DNA of 40,812 nt from positions 123,467 through 164,278 of the forward strand of contig NW_003210583.1 of the NCBI RefSeq assembly GCF_000006405.1, read 5' to 3'. The notes under the pieces are model-generated. The model saw only the letters and a program-made list of their open reading frames with translations, was not told the DNA's origin and ran no database searches. The translations under genes were made by a program, and so were the position numbers. The DNA is from Perkinsus marinus ATCC 50983. Taxonomy: Eukaryota > Perkinsozoa > Perkinsida > Perkinsidae. Positions 1 through 13,600 of this stretch are shown in pieces. Positions within the stretch are counted from its first letter, which is position 1; the number at the start of each line of letters is the position of its first letter.

Positions 1-1673
1 GATTGTGAGCTGTCTTCGAATATTCAATTGGCGGATCACGTCGAAGGTATGCGTCTCATGGTCCATGAGTCAAGCGGCACTCCGCGTTCGTCAAGTCCTT
101 CATGAGTCATGGAGGACTTGACGAATGCGGAGTGCCACTCCGGGAGTGGCGCGCAAATCAGGAGAAGTAGAAGTACCTAGAGCCATCAAGTTACTGGACG
201 GTAAGTGATGGTAGTAAGTTTGGCATAACCGGTGGAGGCCCATCAGTTATGACTGGAGACGGCATGATGGCGCCAATTCATCTGATGCATGAGTTTGATA
301 TGGTACATGCACTTGATGGGATTAGGTGTATGCTGTGGATGCAGGCAAATCATGTGGATTGTCAATGATTTCCGGAAAAAGTGACGCCTGGAGTTGACCG
401 AGCTCATGTTCCTTCTGTTGACAACAACTGCTGACAGCAGTCGGATCATCGTTGATCGCAAGGTTTCATGAGGAGAGGTAATTCGACGAGCAACCGTAAC
501 ACTTGCTAAAATCTCCGACTGCTACTGTCAACCACAAGATTATCACGCACTACCACATGCGGACGAGGTTCGTGACAGTTCCGGAAGAGATATTTGTTGC
601 GTTGATGATGTCCTACCACCCCGGGGCCTACTGTCCTTGCTCGCCCATTGCAAAGTTGATGCTCAATATCATCATCCCCATCACTCTGAGTGAATAGTCG
701 ACTGAGTGACTGACCATTCGCCAGCCGTTAGGCAGCATGCCATCCTCGATCTTGTTAGAGTTGAGGGTTACATCAGTTCCTAGGGATAGATGATTACAAA
801 TCATTGATTCGTATGGACTGTCAACTGTTACGCAGCATGGCAACGATCTCGTTCTTGGCTATTCAGGGCATCAGTTGCACTGCCTTTGAAGAGACAGTAC
901 GCCGTGCACAGCACAGGAACGAGTGATTTGTTGGAGTAAGTCGGACGATGTATTTGGAATCTTCTGCCAGAAGATGCCAGGAGATGCCAGAAGACTTCTG
1001 GTTATCCGCGCTCGCGATGGTTACCGATGCGATGAACAAGTCGTCAACTGTCGTGCGACTAACTCCTGCTATTGGGAAGGATATTGGGCTCGGCACAAAT
1101 TGTGTCACAGACTCTGTGATCAAGATGATACTATTTGTAGCGGCACCTATACTACTCGTTAGCTCCTGCTCCCACGAGTTGCGTTCATAATATGAACTTC
1201 ATATAACTTGGTATACCACAGTGTGGTTCACAGCCTGGCTGTGTACCACAACACGCCCACCTTCCATACCTCCACGTCTTCCATGGGGGCAACCTTTTCC
1301 ACTCTCATCTCACATGTCACATTAAGGCGTCTAATTCGAGTGTTAAGTCACGGTAGGACTGATGGCTCTCCTTGCACCCAAGAGCTAAGATTCCGGCAGC
1401 CAAAGATCCACCATACTCGCCCGCTTTCGAACCGATTGATGTATCACAATCATGTGGGCCTGCTGCGGTTTCCGTATCCAGTAGAAGTTTTCGAGCGTCA
1501 GTCAAATATTGAATTAATATAGCTCCTTGCAATTCCACATCAGGTCTTCGATTGTCGGCAATGACTAACGATCGTAGATGTGTTGTGCAACTCTCATATC
1601 CTCTATAAACTCCAACACAATTGCGGTCTCCCAATTTCACAACTTGTCCATCATCGTGTATTCATGCGGTTGT
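1..1673. other. Gene-poor 3' flank of the dynein gene
   Basis: No ORF here resembles a known family; the open frames are short, overlapping and mostly lack ATG starts. The stretch holds a long hairpin at 76-136 and, at about 735-850, two diverged copies of a short GGCAGCATG-containing segment. The right part must include the 3' UTR and polyadenylation region of the minus-strand dynein gene ending at 1674. I see no RNA gene. Confidence 0.5.
76..136. repeat. Long inverted repeat (24-bp arms)
   Basis: Arms 76-99 and 113-136 are reverse complements over 24 bp with one mismatch, separated by a 13-nt loop. A second short palindrome (GCCACTCCGGGAGTGGC, 134-150) follows at once. It would form a stable cruciform or RNA hairpin. 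No gene is assigned to it; it may be a terminal fragment of a foldback element. Confidence 0.8.
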
Positions 1674-4600
1674 TCAGTCATCTGTCAGCAGCAAAGCCGC
1701 ACCCGCGAGGACCCAACGTGCCTCAGTATCATCAGCGTCCATTCGAAGATTGGCCTACCAGCACACCTCATCATGTGTTTGCTAGGATGAAAGACTCACC
1801 TGGAATACATATGTCGGTCCACGCATGCTGGTGATGAAAACAGGACAGTGGTACATCCCCTCCCATGACATCTCGTCGATGTGAACGGCAAACACGTTCA
1901 ACACCGGCATCACGGGATGTAGGTCTTTCAACCTCGAGTCCGTAACGTACCTGCAACAGATGTTGATGCAATCACTCTCGATGTGCAGATTGACCACTGA
2001 GAGCTCGCTTACCCTTCTTCTTCACCCTTGCCAAGCTCCCATCCCGCACCTTCCAGGAAAAAACCGTGGCAGTATCTGAAGAAGAGTCTAGCCGTGCACG
2101 CCAAGGAGCAATCTTGATCAGCTTACACTCCTTGAGCGGGAACGTTGCTCCCTCCGAAATCTCCGTGTGTATCAGTGAAATTCGTGAACAGACAACGGTT
2201 GGTCATATAATCGAGCGGAAGTGAGTACTCTCGAGCCGTTACCTATAGTAAGATCAAATGCGCTGATTATCTCTGAAAAACCGCGCCATAAAAACCTACT
2301 TGCATCACTGCAGTCAAGAAACTCATAGGATTGAACAGACCAGATATCCACAACGACTTCAGCAATGTCAACTTGGTTGTCCACTCCTCCAATTGAGCCA
2401 CGCGTTGTAACAAATCCGTGTACCAACCTGAAGTCGTTATCATCAACACTGGTATGACCTCTCACAACACCTGACCTGCTAAGTTCTTCAGGCTCCAATA
2501 AGCCCGTTTCTCCCATTCTGGATTGACTTTGTTCAGAGAGAGATTGTTAGCTAAAGTCTCCATGGCATCCGTAACATTGAGAGCACCACTGAGTCCCATT
2601 TCAAGCTCCACTAGGGAGCGCCGGATTTCGCTCAGTAGAACATTCATTCGCTCGCTCTCTTGCAAACTGACGATGATGTAGGGATTCCATTCCGTAATGT
2701 TCGATCTAATCTCAATCATATCCAAATTGGATGGAAGAGATTCGAGATAGCTAGTGATAATTTCGCCGACTCCCGCCATCATATCCCCAGAAGAACCACC
2801 ACCGCTGCCACCTTGCAGTTCCAGAATCGTCTGAAATGTAGTTCCGCCTTGCGTCGTGAGAAATCCAATCTCAGCATTAGGGTGCAGGCCGAACATCTGA
2901 GGTGCTTCAGGAGGCATCTTCTCGTCAATGTACTTGTTGTATGCTGGATAATCCAATTTGTTCGAGTCAGGCGACTTGAATCCGGGGGCCAGATTCATAT
3001 TCTGCAGCAGTTCAGGAACGATGAGTGTAGATAGATAGGTGTTGTTTGTTCGCCTATCCCACTGGTCTGTAATATGACCACCATACATAATCTCACCGAA
3101 GATGTAACGAAGGTCGGGCCATGGAACTTGTTCATATCTGAAGTAATGAGAAGCGTCCCATCATAGCCGCGTACACGTATATTCCTAAATCGAGAGAGGA
3201 CGGTCTGTTGGTACAAGAAACGAGAGACCGCCGACGTCTCACTATTTCAGAAGTGCCACTTCTGCGCACAGCGAAAACCCGCTTACTTTTCGAGGTAATT
3301 GTTAAGAACGCTCCCACAGATGGTCAAATCCCCGTCGTTGAATGGGTATGCCCTACTCCACCCCTGGGGACCGAACCGTTTACGACCGACCACCAAAGCG
3401 TGGAAGAAGCACAGCGCGAAGAGGCAGCTTTTGAACTCTCGTGGCTTGGAACTGTTATCGAGCTGTTCTTGGTTGAACTTTGACCAGGCTCGCCGGACGT
3501 TGGATCTGAGACAACGTACCATCGACATCCCAAGAAGAATCATCTCTTTGGAGTAAGCAAGTTCCACAGTCAAGATCGGATGAAAACCCAGAAGCGGGGG
3601 ATCAAAAGTCATCTTTTAATTCTGATTCAACATCACATAGGAGTGTTCTATTCTACTCTCATTGCGAGAGAGGCGACGTACTTGAGATCCTGTGGTGCCT
3701 CATCGGCGATCTTGATGCATTTCTGGAGGACAACTTCCGGGCACGAGGTCCATAAGAGGGAACATTGCCGGTGGCGGCTCGGACGTGATAATGCATCGGA
3801 AGTCTTCGTGGGCGTTCTCTTCCACAACCTCGAGAGCTCGCTCGAATGACTTCAACCACCCTTGCATAAGATGCACCTATCAAGAGGACACAAACTCCCG
3901 GGACAAATGTCATGATGATGAAAGTCAACTGACGCTTCTAATTACTTACATTCTGCAACATCACCCATCCTCCATTCTCCGCACAAGAATTGAGAGCATT
4001 CACGGCAACCTGCTCCTGGCCTTGTCCCATAGATATGTTCACGAACTTCCCATTCTTGTCGGTGATTCCGATATTCTTAGCTGCGCGTTCAACAGTAGGA
4101 GTTGGATCAACGCCAGGGAAAAGAACCTTCAAAATTCGGACCTATCTGATTTGCGTCATCATCAGTCTGAACCCACGAAGAATAAAGGTGTAAGGTTGCT
4201 GCTTTCCAAGAAAGTGGCATCCATGTCGAAGGGGGCTTGCTCGACGAAATCCGAACCCAAGTTGTCGTTGACAAATTGAGTCAGAGCGGCTGACAACCTA
4301 TCCGGCCGCAGTACCCTCAGCAGTATCTAGGGAAATAAGTCACGCGCCACAAAATTCGCCATGCTGTACCAGTCTGTGGAATGGCGACAGATCTCTGAAC
4401 GAGCGAGGAAGATCCGCTATCTCCGCCGCAGCCTCAGCGTACCTATCGCACAATGAAACAGAATGCAAGACTACCCCAAGGCAGCAGCAGTGCCAACGAA
4501 TACTGTTCAAAAACAGGGGAAAACGAGAAACACTAGAAATACCAGCGAAATGCTGGCCCCCTCGCGCTGAGTAGTTCGACCTTATCAACAGCCACCTCCT

Positions 4601-7600
4601 TATGAGTTTTTGATCTGTCGCATGGCCGAAAACGACCGAGAGCGAGAGTGAAGAAATCCATAAACTGCTATTACAATTGATACGATCAATTGCTAAAATA
4701 ATTTAATAAATAATTGATTCAATTAAATAATACATTGGAGTTTCATCCGTTTCACGTGAAGTAAAACTCGGTGAAAAACGCGGTATGCAGTAGTCGTGAA
4801 AAATGTTTTTCACTAGTGTTTTACATATCACTAGGGTGGAACTCCACTGCTATTAATTCCTTCCGCTCTAGTGCTAGTGCGGGTGAACCGCTGCCCTCAG
4901 TCTCACCATCTCTTCCACCCCAGAGAGTCCTGCTCGATATTCTGCGTCAATGCTCCCGAACTAGAGCTCTTAAAAGCCGGTATTGTCTCTACTGTCTTCA
5001 GCTGCTGCCATATGACTGATATAACGCGCACATCACAATGCGTAATCGAGTGATACCCTAACCCACATTCGGTCAGCCAACTCTTCATTGGATCAGGCAT
5101 TGGAGGCGCTGCAGGATCCGGAGGCGCCCGGATAAGTATCTGGACAGTTACCCACACTGAATTTCATAGCGCGTGACGATTCTTACATCAACTTCACTTT
5201 GTGTGACGACCTTATTCCTAACTAATACTCGGAGGCATAGCAAACTTGCCACGATGAGCTTGTGCTTATCGAACAGGCCTCGGCGAGTGTAGTTGAATGT
5301 GAAGATGGTGATCACTTTCATAAGAAGCTCCACGCGGTTCAACAAATCCTTCCCTATGAGCTCGATAACCTTGACAGAGTCCACAACGTACAAAGGCGGC
5401 CCATGACCTCCACCACGTCGTTCACCTCCTCTTCTTCCTCTTCTTCTACCACCTCCTCTTCTACAACTGCCGCCACCTCATCTCCCTCCTCACCGTCCGA
5501 GGAATCTGCATCCTCCATCACTACAATCCCAATGACAAGCCGCTCGTTACCTTCTTGGGCGCCTCCAGCAGCCTCTCGCTCCTTCACCTCCTCCACCTTA
5601 GCAGCCACTGGCTCGACCTTGGGCTTCCTCAATGATACCGAATCCACAGCCCGTGTGACCACTTGGACGAATGCGTCCAGCGAGTACCTGTCGGGAAGTG
5701 GCCGCCATCCCTTCCATTCAACGGGGGTAAAATAGCACTTATAAAAGCTGTGAACCTTGCACAGATCCATGAGCAGGAAGAACAATAACGCTCCCCTGTT
5801 AGCCGAGGGACGGTAGTTCTCCGAGGTTTCGTTAATACGAGCCTCCGTCTCCTGCGCCACAACGACCTTTTCCTTCACTTCATCTGATGTCTTCTTGGCC
5901 TCCTCCAGGGAAAGGATCAAATCAACGTCATCAAGTATGTCGCCTAACGAAGCACACAAGATTCGAAATATGCCCCTTCCCAAATCGTCCGTCCTGGGAA
6001 TTCCGCAAGTTGACGACAAGCAAGCCACTTCCCTATAGAGCCGATCTCCGCTCATGCCTCACCTTCAGAGTTCGCCAGCTTCTCTAGCAACAGTGCCTCT
6101 AGCTCAGCCAGCTTAACCTTGAACTCATTCTGTTGCACGATAAGGTCGGCCTAAATCAACCCAAAATTCGCCTGCAATTTCGTGGTGCAGTGACGCTTAC
6201 CTTCTGCTTGGCGAGATCCGGTCGCTCTAGCCTCACAACCAGGAACAAAAGCTGATCCTCGAGACCTTGCTCCGTCACGGTGAAGTTGATAATCGTACCT
6301 GTTGGTAAATCACTAATCAGAGCAACAGGCGCAGGTTCGATCCCCGCACGGGCCTTTTTTCGGCATCAGCCCCAACTAGACCATGAACTCACATTCGGCT
6401 TGGATCTCCGGTGGATAGTGAGGATTCGACAATTTCGTCTGCATGAACAAACGGAAATTCGGGTGGTAGTGGATCTCCTTGTCGCCCAGCTTGATAAGCC
6501 TATTCTTCCCCCTCCTGATCGTATTTCGGCCTATCACCGGCGCCAGGACTGCATCGATAGACTCTCCCATATTCTCAATAAGCACCTAATAAAACAACTA
6601 ATTCCAATCGATATCACATAGGGGAAAACTATGCTGCCAACATATGCTAGCGACATTCGGCAATCCGAAGAGTAGACCAGTACTACTACTACCAATGGTC
6701 ACCCTAGTATCGTCAACTCACCGTTTTTCCTTGGTCCAGCGACGCCTCGAATGTGGGTACCATTTTCGATCTGCCCATCCTAGTCACTTGTAGGTTATTA
6801 TTTGCCTCTTTATTCTTAATCCAAGCTATGCCCTGCAACTGCGGGTCTATGATCAAACACCATCGCTCCGAGTTAGTCATAATAGCGCCGTTCTCGCAGG
6901 ACACCCGGTCCGACGGTAACCCCTGCGTAGCCCAGCCAGCCATGTCCGCCTCTGATGCTAATATCGCCAGAGGATCACATTTTGCACTCAATGGGACGTT
7001 ATTCTTATTAAGGAAATCCACAAAAGTGTTGATGCAGTCTTCTCTATATTGTCGAGTGAAGACCCCCACATAACTGACGAAGCTGCATGCTATGAGCACA
7101 TCCCCAGGCATAACCTCCAAGTCCACCGCAATCTGACTAACTGTCTGTTCCCAGATAACCCCGTTCGCACCAAGAGCTCCTATAAGCCGCTGAGCCATCT
7201 CCAGCTTCGTTTGACACTTCTGCGCCTCAGCCATCACCGCGTCCTTTTCCGCTATAGCAGCATCGAACTCGGCGACTAACTTCGCCAACTGCGCTTGCAA
7301 TTCTGCGACTTGCGCTTGGACAGCAGCAAGACGCTCATTGGCCGATGCGAGCATCTCATTAGCTTCCCGCAATGACTGTTTCTTCGGCTCCACTGTTATT
7401 ACCACATCATAGTACCTGCACAGAACAGTCCTCTCATAAAATCAACTCTTGCAACATTTTACGGAAAAATTTCCCGCTAAACTCGAAATTTTCCATCACG
7501 AAAACAAACCCCCCTGTCGCTACTTACATGATGATATTGAGAACCCATTCGCACAAGCCAGCAGCTGCCGCAGATTTTTTCTTCATGCTCTCCACCGTGA

Positions 7601-10600
7601 AATCCTCAGCCTGTGTGAGCGGCCTGGCGTACTCAATATTCTGCTTTGGCACATTGCTATCATCAATTTCGCCCTTGAACGCTTTCAAACTTTCCAAAAA
7701 CTTTTCCGGATTTCCCATCATTTTCGTCGCGCCCTTCCAAGAAGGATCCTTAACCTTCCCCTTCTTGTCCACATCAATACTAGGGTCTATGCCGGCCATC
7801 AGATGCATGCAAGCTTCACACACTTTGTCCACGCCTGCTGGGGGCTTAGCAAACGACTTGAGCTCTTGGAAATCCTTCTTATTCAACACGTCAAGAGCCG
7901 CCTGAAACCAGTACTCATTGAAATCTTGAATTCTTACGCGTTCTTGCATTTTCCTAAATTACCTCTGCTTTTTCCACCAAAGGGATAGCTTTGGCCAAAT
8001 CCTCTTCGCAGCTTTTCTGCTGAATCTTCACATTTTTCGCGATCTCTTCGCACGCGATAGACTCCGTATTGGCCTTTTCTGCCTCGGCGTTGACTTTAGT
8101 TTTCTCACGGCCAACCTCTTCTGCAAAGGCGTCGGCCTCCTTGGCTTTCTGTTCAACCACCACAGCCTTCTCCTTCAGTACTTCTTCCAAACCTATCCAA
8201 GAACCCCGGTTCAATTCCTTGTTCCGACATTTTTCCAACACTCACCAGCAACTTGCTCCGCCGTCTCCTTGAGCTTATCGAGCCCATTAGAAAGTCTATA
8301 CTGCTTATCCTCCAATGCTTGTAGCTTCTTGCCAAGCATAGACGTATATAGTTTGATCAATTCCAAGAACGACTTAGGGGTGGTGTATGCAAACCGTCGC
8401 TCCACTTCTATGAACTTCTCACTCTGATGACCAACGGCTTCGAAGGAGAATGGTAGGAACTCGACAACGCCGGCACGTAGTTCGCCATCAGCCGGGCCAA
8501 GCTGCTCTACCTGAGCAGAGTCGGCGTGAAAATACAGTAGCCTATCTTCCCGGGATAAGAACAGGCGAATGTCAGAATTCACGCTGCAAATCCGTGGATT
8601 CATTTTCTCCTCATACATTTTGATAAGATAATCTAAATTTTCTACTCGTAATTCTGACGTGCAATTTTGTGATTATTTCTCAGGAGTTCTACGCGCTTTC
8701 CTCTGCATTTCGTGGCGGGCGACAAACTCTGCTTACCTCTGCGAGGAATTTCTCTCCGACGGAGCGAAGCGCGTCCTTAGGCCAGGGTTGGAACCAGTCA
8801 ATGACCGTACAGTTGACCAAGGCAGGGAATTTCCTGGCGCGCGACCTCATCGCATCTCCAACCGGCGAGAAGCAAATGCTCATATGTAGATTCTTCCGGA
8901 TGCGCGTTAGGAAGAACGACCAAAGATTCTCCGGCGTGTCCGGTATTCCCGCTCCTTTGCATCCACTACGGACAGCGTTACGAATCACATCCTTATCCTC
9001 AGCCGCATACCTACACAAGAAGATATTCTTCGCTGTGCGCACAAGGATACTCTCACAAATCAGCAATATCGCCGCTGGCGAGTAAATCGTTTATGTAAAC
9101 CAAGAATTTCTCATTGGTAATTTGGCCGTCAGTAAAGAGGAACATAACTCCTTCGTCTTTAACCCCCGCCTTGTTATACATAGCCTGCAGGTCTGTTCGA
9201 AGGTCGTTCATGCTGTACTTTCCTAACAGCGTTGAGGAAATGCAAGATGCCCTATCTCAGGTGCCCTACCTGATATGACTATCATCACCGTCACGCACTG
9301 ACCAATGAACGCACTGAGTCTGCTCAGACTCTGTCGGCCGCTACCACCCACGCCGACCAGCAATGCATGGCCACTAGGGTTCGATATAATACGCGTTATC
9401 TTCCCCACATGCTTCATCGCCTCCTCGAACAACACCAAGTCCATAGCCGCATTGTTCTCATTATAATCTCTCAACGCCTCTGTGAGGAGCTCCGACAAAC
9501 GATCCACGCCTGGGATGCGGTCATAGCACGCCTCATCGAAGCCTTTACTAAACGGAGCGAAAACCAAAGGCTCGGGATTTTTCTCTTGGAAGTACCTGAA
9601 GGAAACACTAACAGCTATATGCCAATATCACGCGCTCACTTAGCAAGATTGAATTTCCCAAACATTTTCTTGGACAATTCAGCCGCAAGTCCCCGATACT
9701 TTTTGAGGTCTCCCGCAGACACCAGGCGATCGCCATAGACTCTCTCACTCTCGTGAAGCCATAGTAATACCAGTTTCTCAGGATCAGTGAATTCTTTCGG
9801 TTTTGCTTGAAGAAGTCCCCCAAATACGCCAGCGAGATGCCGTATGTTAAACTCATAGTGAAAGTTCGCCGCGGTCTTCCTGAACGCCGATGTACAGCTA
9901 CCATGGAGAGTCAGCGCCGCTTTAATAACAGAGGAAATTATTTCGTTCACCGCTGGTTTGAATTTGAGCCTTTCAAAGTGGCCTCTCATATACGTAGAAT
10001 AGATGGTCTGCAAAGCGCTCTGCTCGGGGAACGGTACTGCACATGTCCAGAAGTGTCGTTGCAACCTCGGGTTCACCGTAAAGGAGCCGGCAGTAGGATT
10101 CATGCACGCCAAATACTGAGTATTTCCTATGTCCTTCAAAGTCATTTTCGTTCTATCATATATATGCTTATAGTCCTGGCATTGCCTCAGCAGAGCAATG
10201 GCACTTTGCGTGTTATACAGGTCCAACGCGGGCATGTTGAGATCGTCTATGAAGTATATCAAATGAAGTTTCCCCGGCGGAGCGAAGAGCCTTCCGGCCT
10301 TTTTCTCTAGGGGTATTTCCATCATCGTTTGTAGCAGACTACTGTCAGTGTAGTAGTTCATGTTCATCATATGCGACGCGAAGACGTCAGGCTCGAGATT
10401 CCGCAACAGACCGTTGCACATAGCAGTCTTGCCGCATCCAGCTAGACCAATGAGCATCACTGGTTGATGGACCTTCATCAGAGCTTGCATGAAATAGCTG
10501 GTCGCTACCGTCTCCGAGGTCGGTACCGTAACCTGAGCAAATCCTAGTCATCAGTGTCATGGAATATCCGCACAATCAACCACAGGTGTTGGTGACAATA

Positions 10601-13600
10601 CTAAATTTCAGTAACAAAATTTCCTCACTGTTTTAGTAACTAAAATAGTGAAGAAATATTGGGAAATTCTTGTTGGTTTCTGTACAATTCGTATATAAAC
10701 TATCATTTTATTGAGTAAACTCCTGAGCTCAGCTGAGGAGATCGAACATATATTTCTACTCCAACACTGTCCTTATCCCACCTGGTTCATAGGAACCTCC
10801 GATGAGTACTCCAACGGGTCCACTATAATCGACCACTCCTCCATGCGGGCATCTTGGACGAAATAGTCAAATACAGTTCCCTTGCTAGGGAATTTGATCG
10901 TCTTCATTTCTTGTTTCCACCAATTACTGAATTGCTTTCGATAATCAACTCCATCGACTTCAGCGAGGCAGCCGCCCACAGCCCAGACCATGCAAAAGCA
11001 GAACCAGTACTCCAGAGCATCTAGCTCAATCTGAGGCGCCTCTTTCGAGTCCGTCGATCCAGCGCCCATCAACGACTCCATGAGGAGACACAGGGACTGT
11101 ATCATAGAAATATCCACCAGGGGGACCTGAGATGCAATTTAGTGACAGGTCTGGAAGATTTCGATCCTCAGATACAAATGAGCCTGGCATCACTGCCGAA
11201 TCCCAATGAAATAATTTCGTGGCGCAGTGACGTTCCTACCTGTATCTTGCAGTGCTTGAGCATATACATTAGCGTATCAGGACAATACTTATCAAATAAC
11301 TTCTCCATTTGTTCCTTTACCGAGTCAGCTACTTCCAAGCGCTTAATCCACGAAGTCTTGTAGCTCTTCCACTGCACTCCAGCATAATCCACCATAAATA
11401 CCACCCCTGCCCTTGTGACCGTTGCTGGGGTGGCATAGGCCAAATCCCTTATTTCGAATATCATCTTCATATGCGTCTTCAGTGGTATTCGCTCATTGGA
11501 AGGCAGTGTCAACAGCCTATTATCGTCCATGACACTGTTCATAGACTCTATCCAGTTAGCATCAAGGTCACCATCAAGGATGATCCACTTAGGATGGGTA
11601 TCCTGGATTTGTCCGAGGTGCCGCATAGTCTTGGAGAGAATGCCATCCTTCCACTCACGCGTGGCCATATTCACATAGCCGTAAAGCTCGTTCGTAGAAA
11701 TACTCTTCGGGTTAAGGTCGATCCACGTTGTCTTATCACCAACCTTGTCCTTTGCCTTCGCCAAAATCCTATAAAAAATCACATTTCTTAGCGGAGCGAC
11801 GCACCCAACCTACCTCCACACAGTAGATTTGAAGCTACCAGGAGGGCCCATGAGGAATATACAGTGACGGATGACCATCAATTCTACAAGCTGAGTAATC
11901 TTCAGTAAAAGATACCCCTCAGGGTCCGGCGTTAACCCACACTCCTCCATCGCTTTCACTATAATCTACGGGAAATACATCAACAGCGAAAAAGTCGAGA
12001 ATTTGTTACATCCTCGAATTTGTGGTCTCTCGCGCGGGGAACGTCAATGCCTGGGAAAAGATCACCGAGCAAGCCCATGAAGATCTTGAGGTCATCTCCA
12101 TCAATCTTGGCCACATTAGTATCACGCAGCGAGCGCATCAGCACCTGAACAAGACCCCAGGTTCGATCCCCACGACCTGCATTTTTCCGAATAATTATTT
12201 CTCACCGCTTGTTCAGAAAGATCCGGTTCGGCTCTCTTGAATCCACCCGCTACCACCAACACCGATTTAATAGCTCTCATTCCCCAATCATACTGAGGGG
12301 CTTTACTCAGCAAATCTTGACACAGGAAATACAGTGTCGAGAATTTCTTAGCCAAAATCTTCGCCTCCAGGAAGCCCTCGGCCATGAACATGTTTTCCAT
12401 AATCAGCGCGAAGTCCGGTACCATAACGGTGATTGGTCGGAATAGGGCCTTGAGACCCTCCGGGAGCTCACTACGGCCAAGATAGCCTGGATTCATAGTG
12501 ATGAACGCCCCACAGGACGGGTCCAGAGTTATCTCGTCCCCTTGCAGAACAAAGACCTTCAGTTTAGCCTTCACAGCATCGCAGACTGCCTTGAACTGAA
12601 CTGTACATACCGAGAGGACCTCAGGGACCAATCGATTGAACTCATCAAAACACCCCCAAGTGCCAGAGCTCGCCAAGCCCTTGAAAATTGCCCCCATAGT
12701 TTGATAGTCCATCTCGGGACTAGCATTAAAAACGAAGCATGCCTTAGCCACAGCATTTGCGAGGTCTTTGGTCGTTTCCGTCTTCCCAGTACCCGCAGGC
12801 CCTGCCGGTGCACAACCCATATTCAAATGCAGGGCTTGCGTTGCAGTTACGTAAATTCGATCAGTCAGAGGTGTCACCACAAGTCTAGGGCCGTTACCCA
12901 AATACTCGTAACCATACCAGAAGGCAGCATCAGCGATTTTCTGTCGGCAGTCATCGGCCTCTACGTCCCAATAGGCCTTCAACTGGGCTTGCCACTGGAA
13001 GGCATCAGGAGTAATCACAGCCTCTTGAACGAGCTTCTCTGTGATATCTCTGTTATGGGCGTCTAGAGTGATCATGCACATAACCTTCATACGCTGAGGC
13101 TTATCCAAGGCCGTCTGGGTTAGTCGAATCAAATCCAACAAAAGATCCGACACGCGCTGTGAAGATTTCTGCACAGCTTCTTTGTCCCCCTCGTTGTATG
13201 CATCGAAGGCTCGCTCTACCATGCGGACCCACATTATCATATTCACCATCAGGGCACACTGGGCCGCAGTAACGCCTTTTACCCACTCACCGCGGCCTGC
13301 ATCGCCGGCCTGATAAAAATACCTCTGGGGGGATTCGAACTCGGGACCAAAACTAACCTCTTCGCAGTCCAGCAAGGCCTTCTTGGCATAGTACTTCAAC
13401 GCAGTGCGGAAAGCAGCTACGCACGATTCCATATAGATCTCGACCTTGCCAGCAAGAAGAGTTGGCTCGGGGAAAGGCACGTACCTTAGATTAACAGGGA
13501 AGATCCCTAACTACACACCCGAAGACCCCAGGTTCAATCCTTGCACCTTGCACTTACTCAACGCCAACACATGACTCCATACCGACTGCTGCCGGCCTCT

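Noticed and set aside
5360-5430. Apparent frameshift between the acidic dynein segment and VIELIGKD
   Set aside because: A short GT-AG intron (38, 47 or 56 bp) with acceptor at 5370 restores phase, in line with other introns of the gene.
5688-5738. Extra residues ([17 protein letters not shown]) in the dynein motor
   Set aside because: They are the in-frame reading of a 51-bp intron; removing it gives the expected FYKYSLDAFV.
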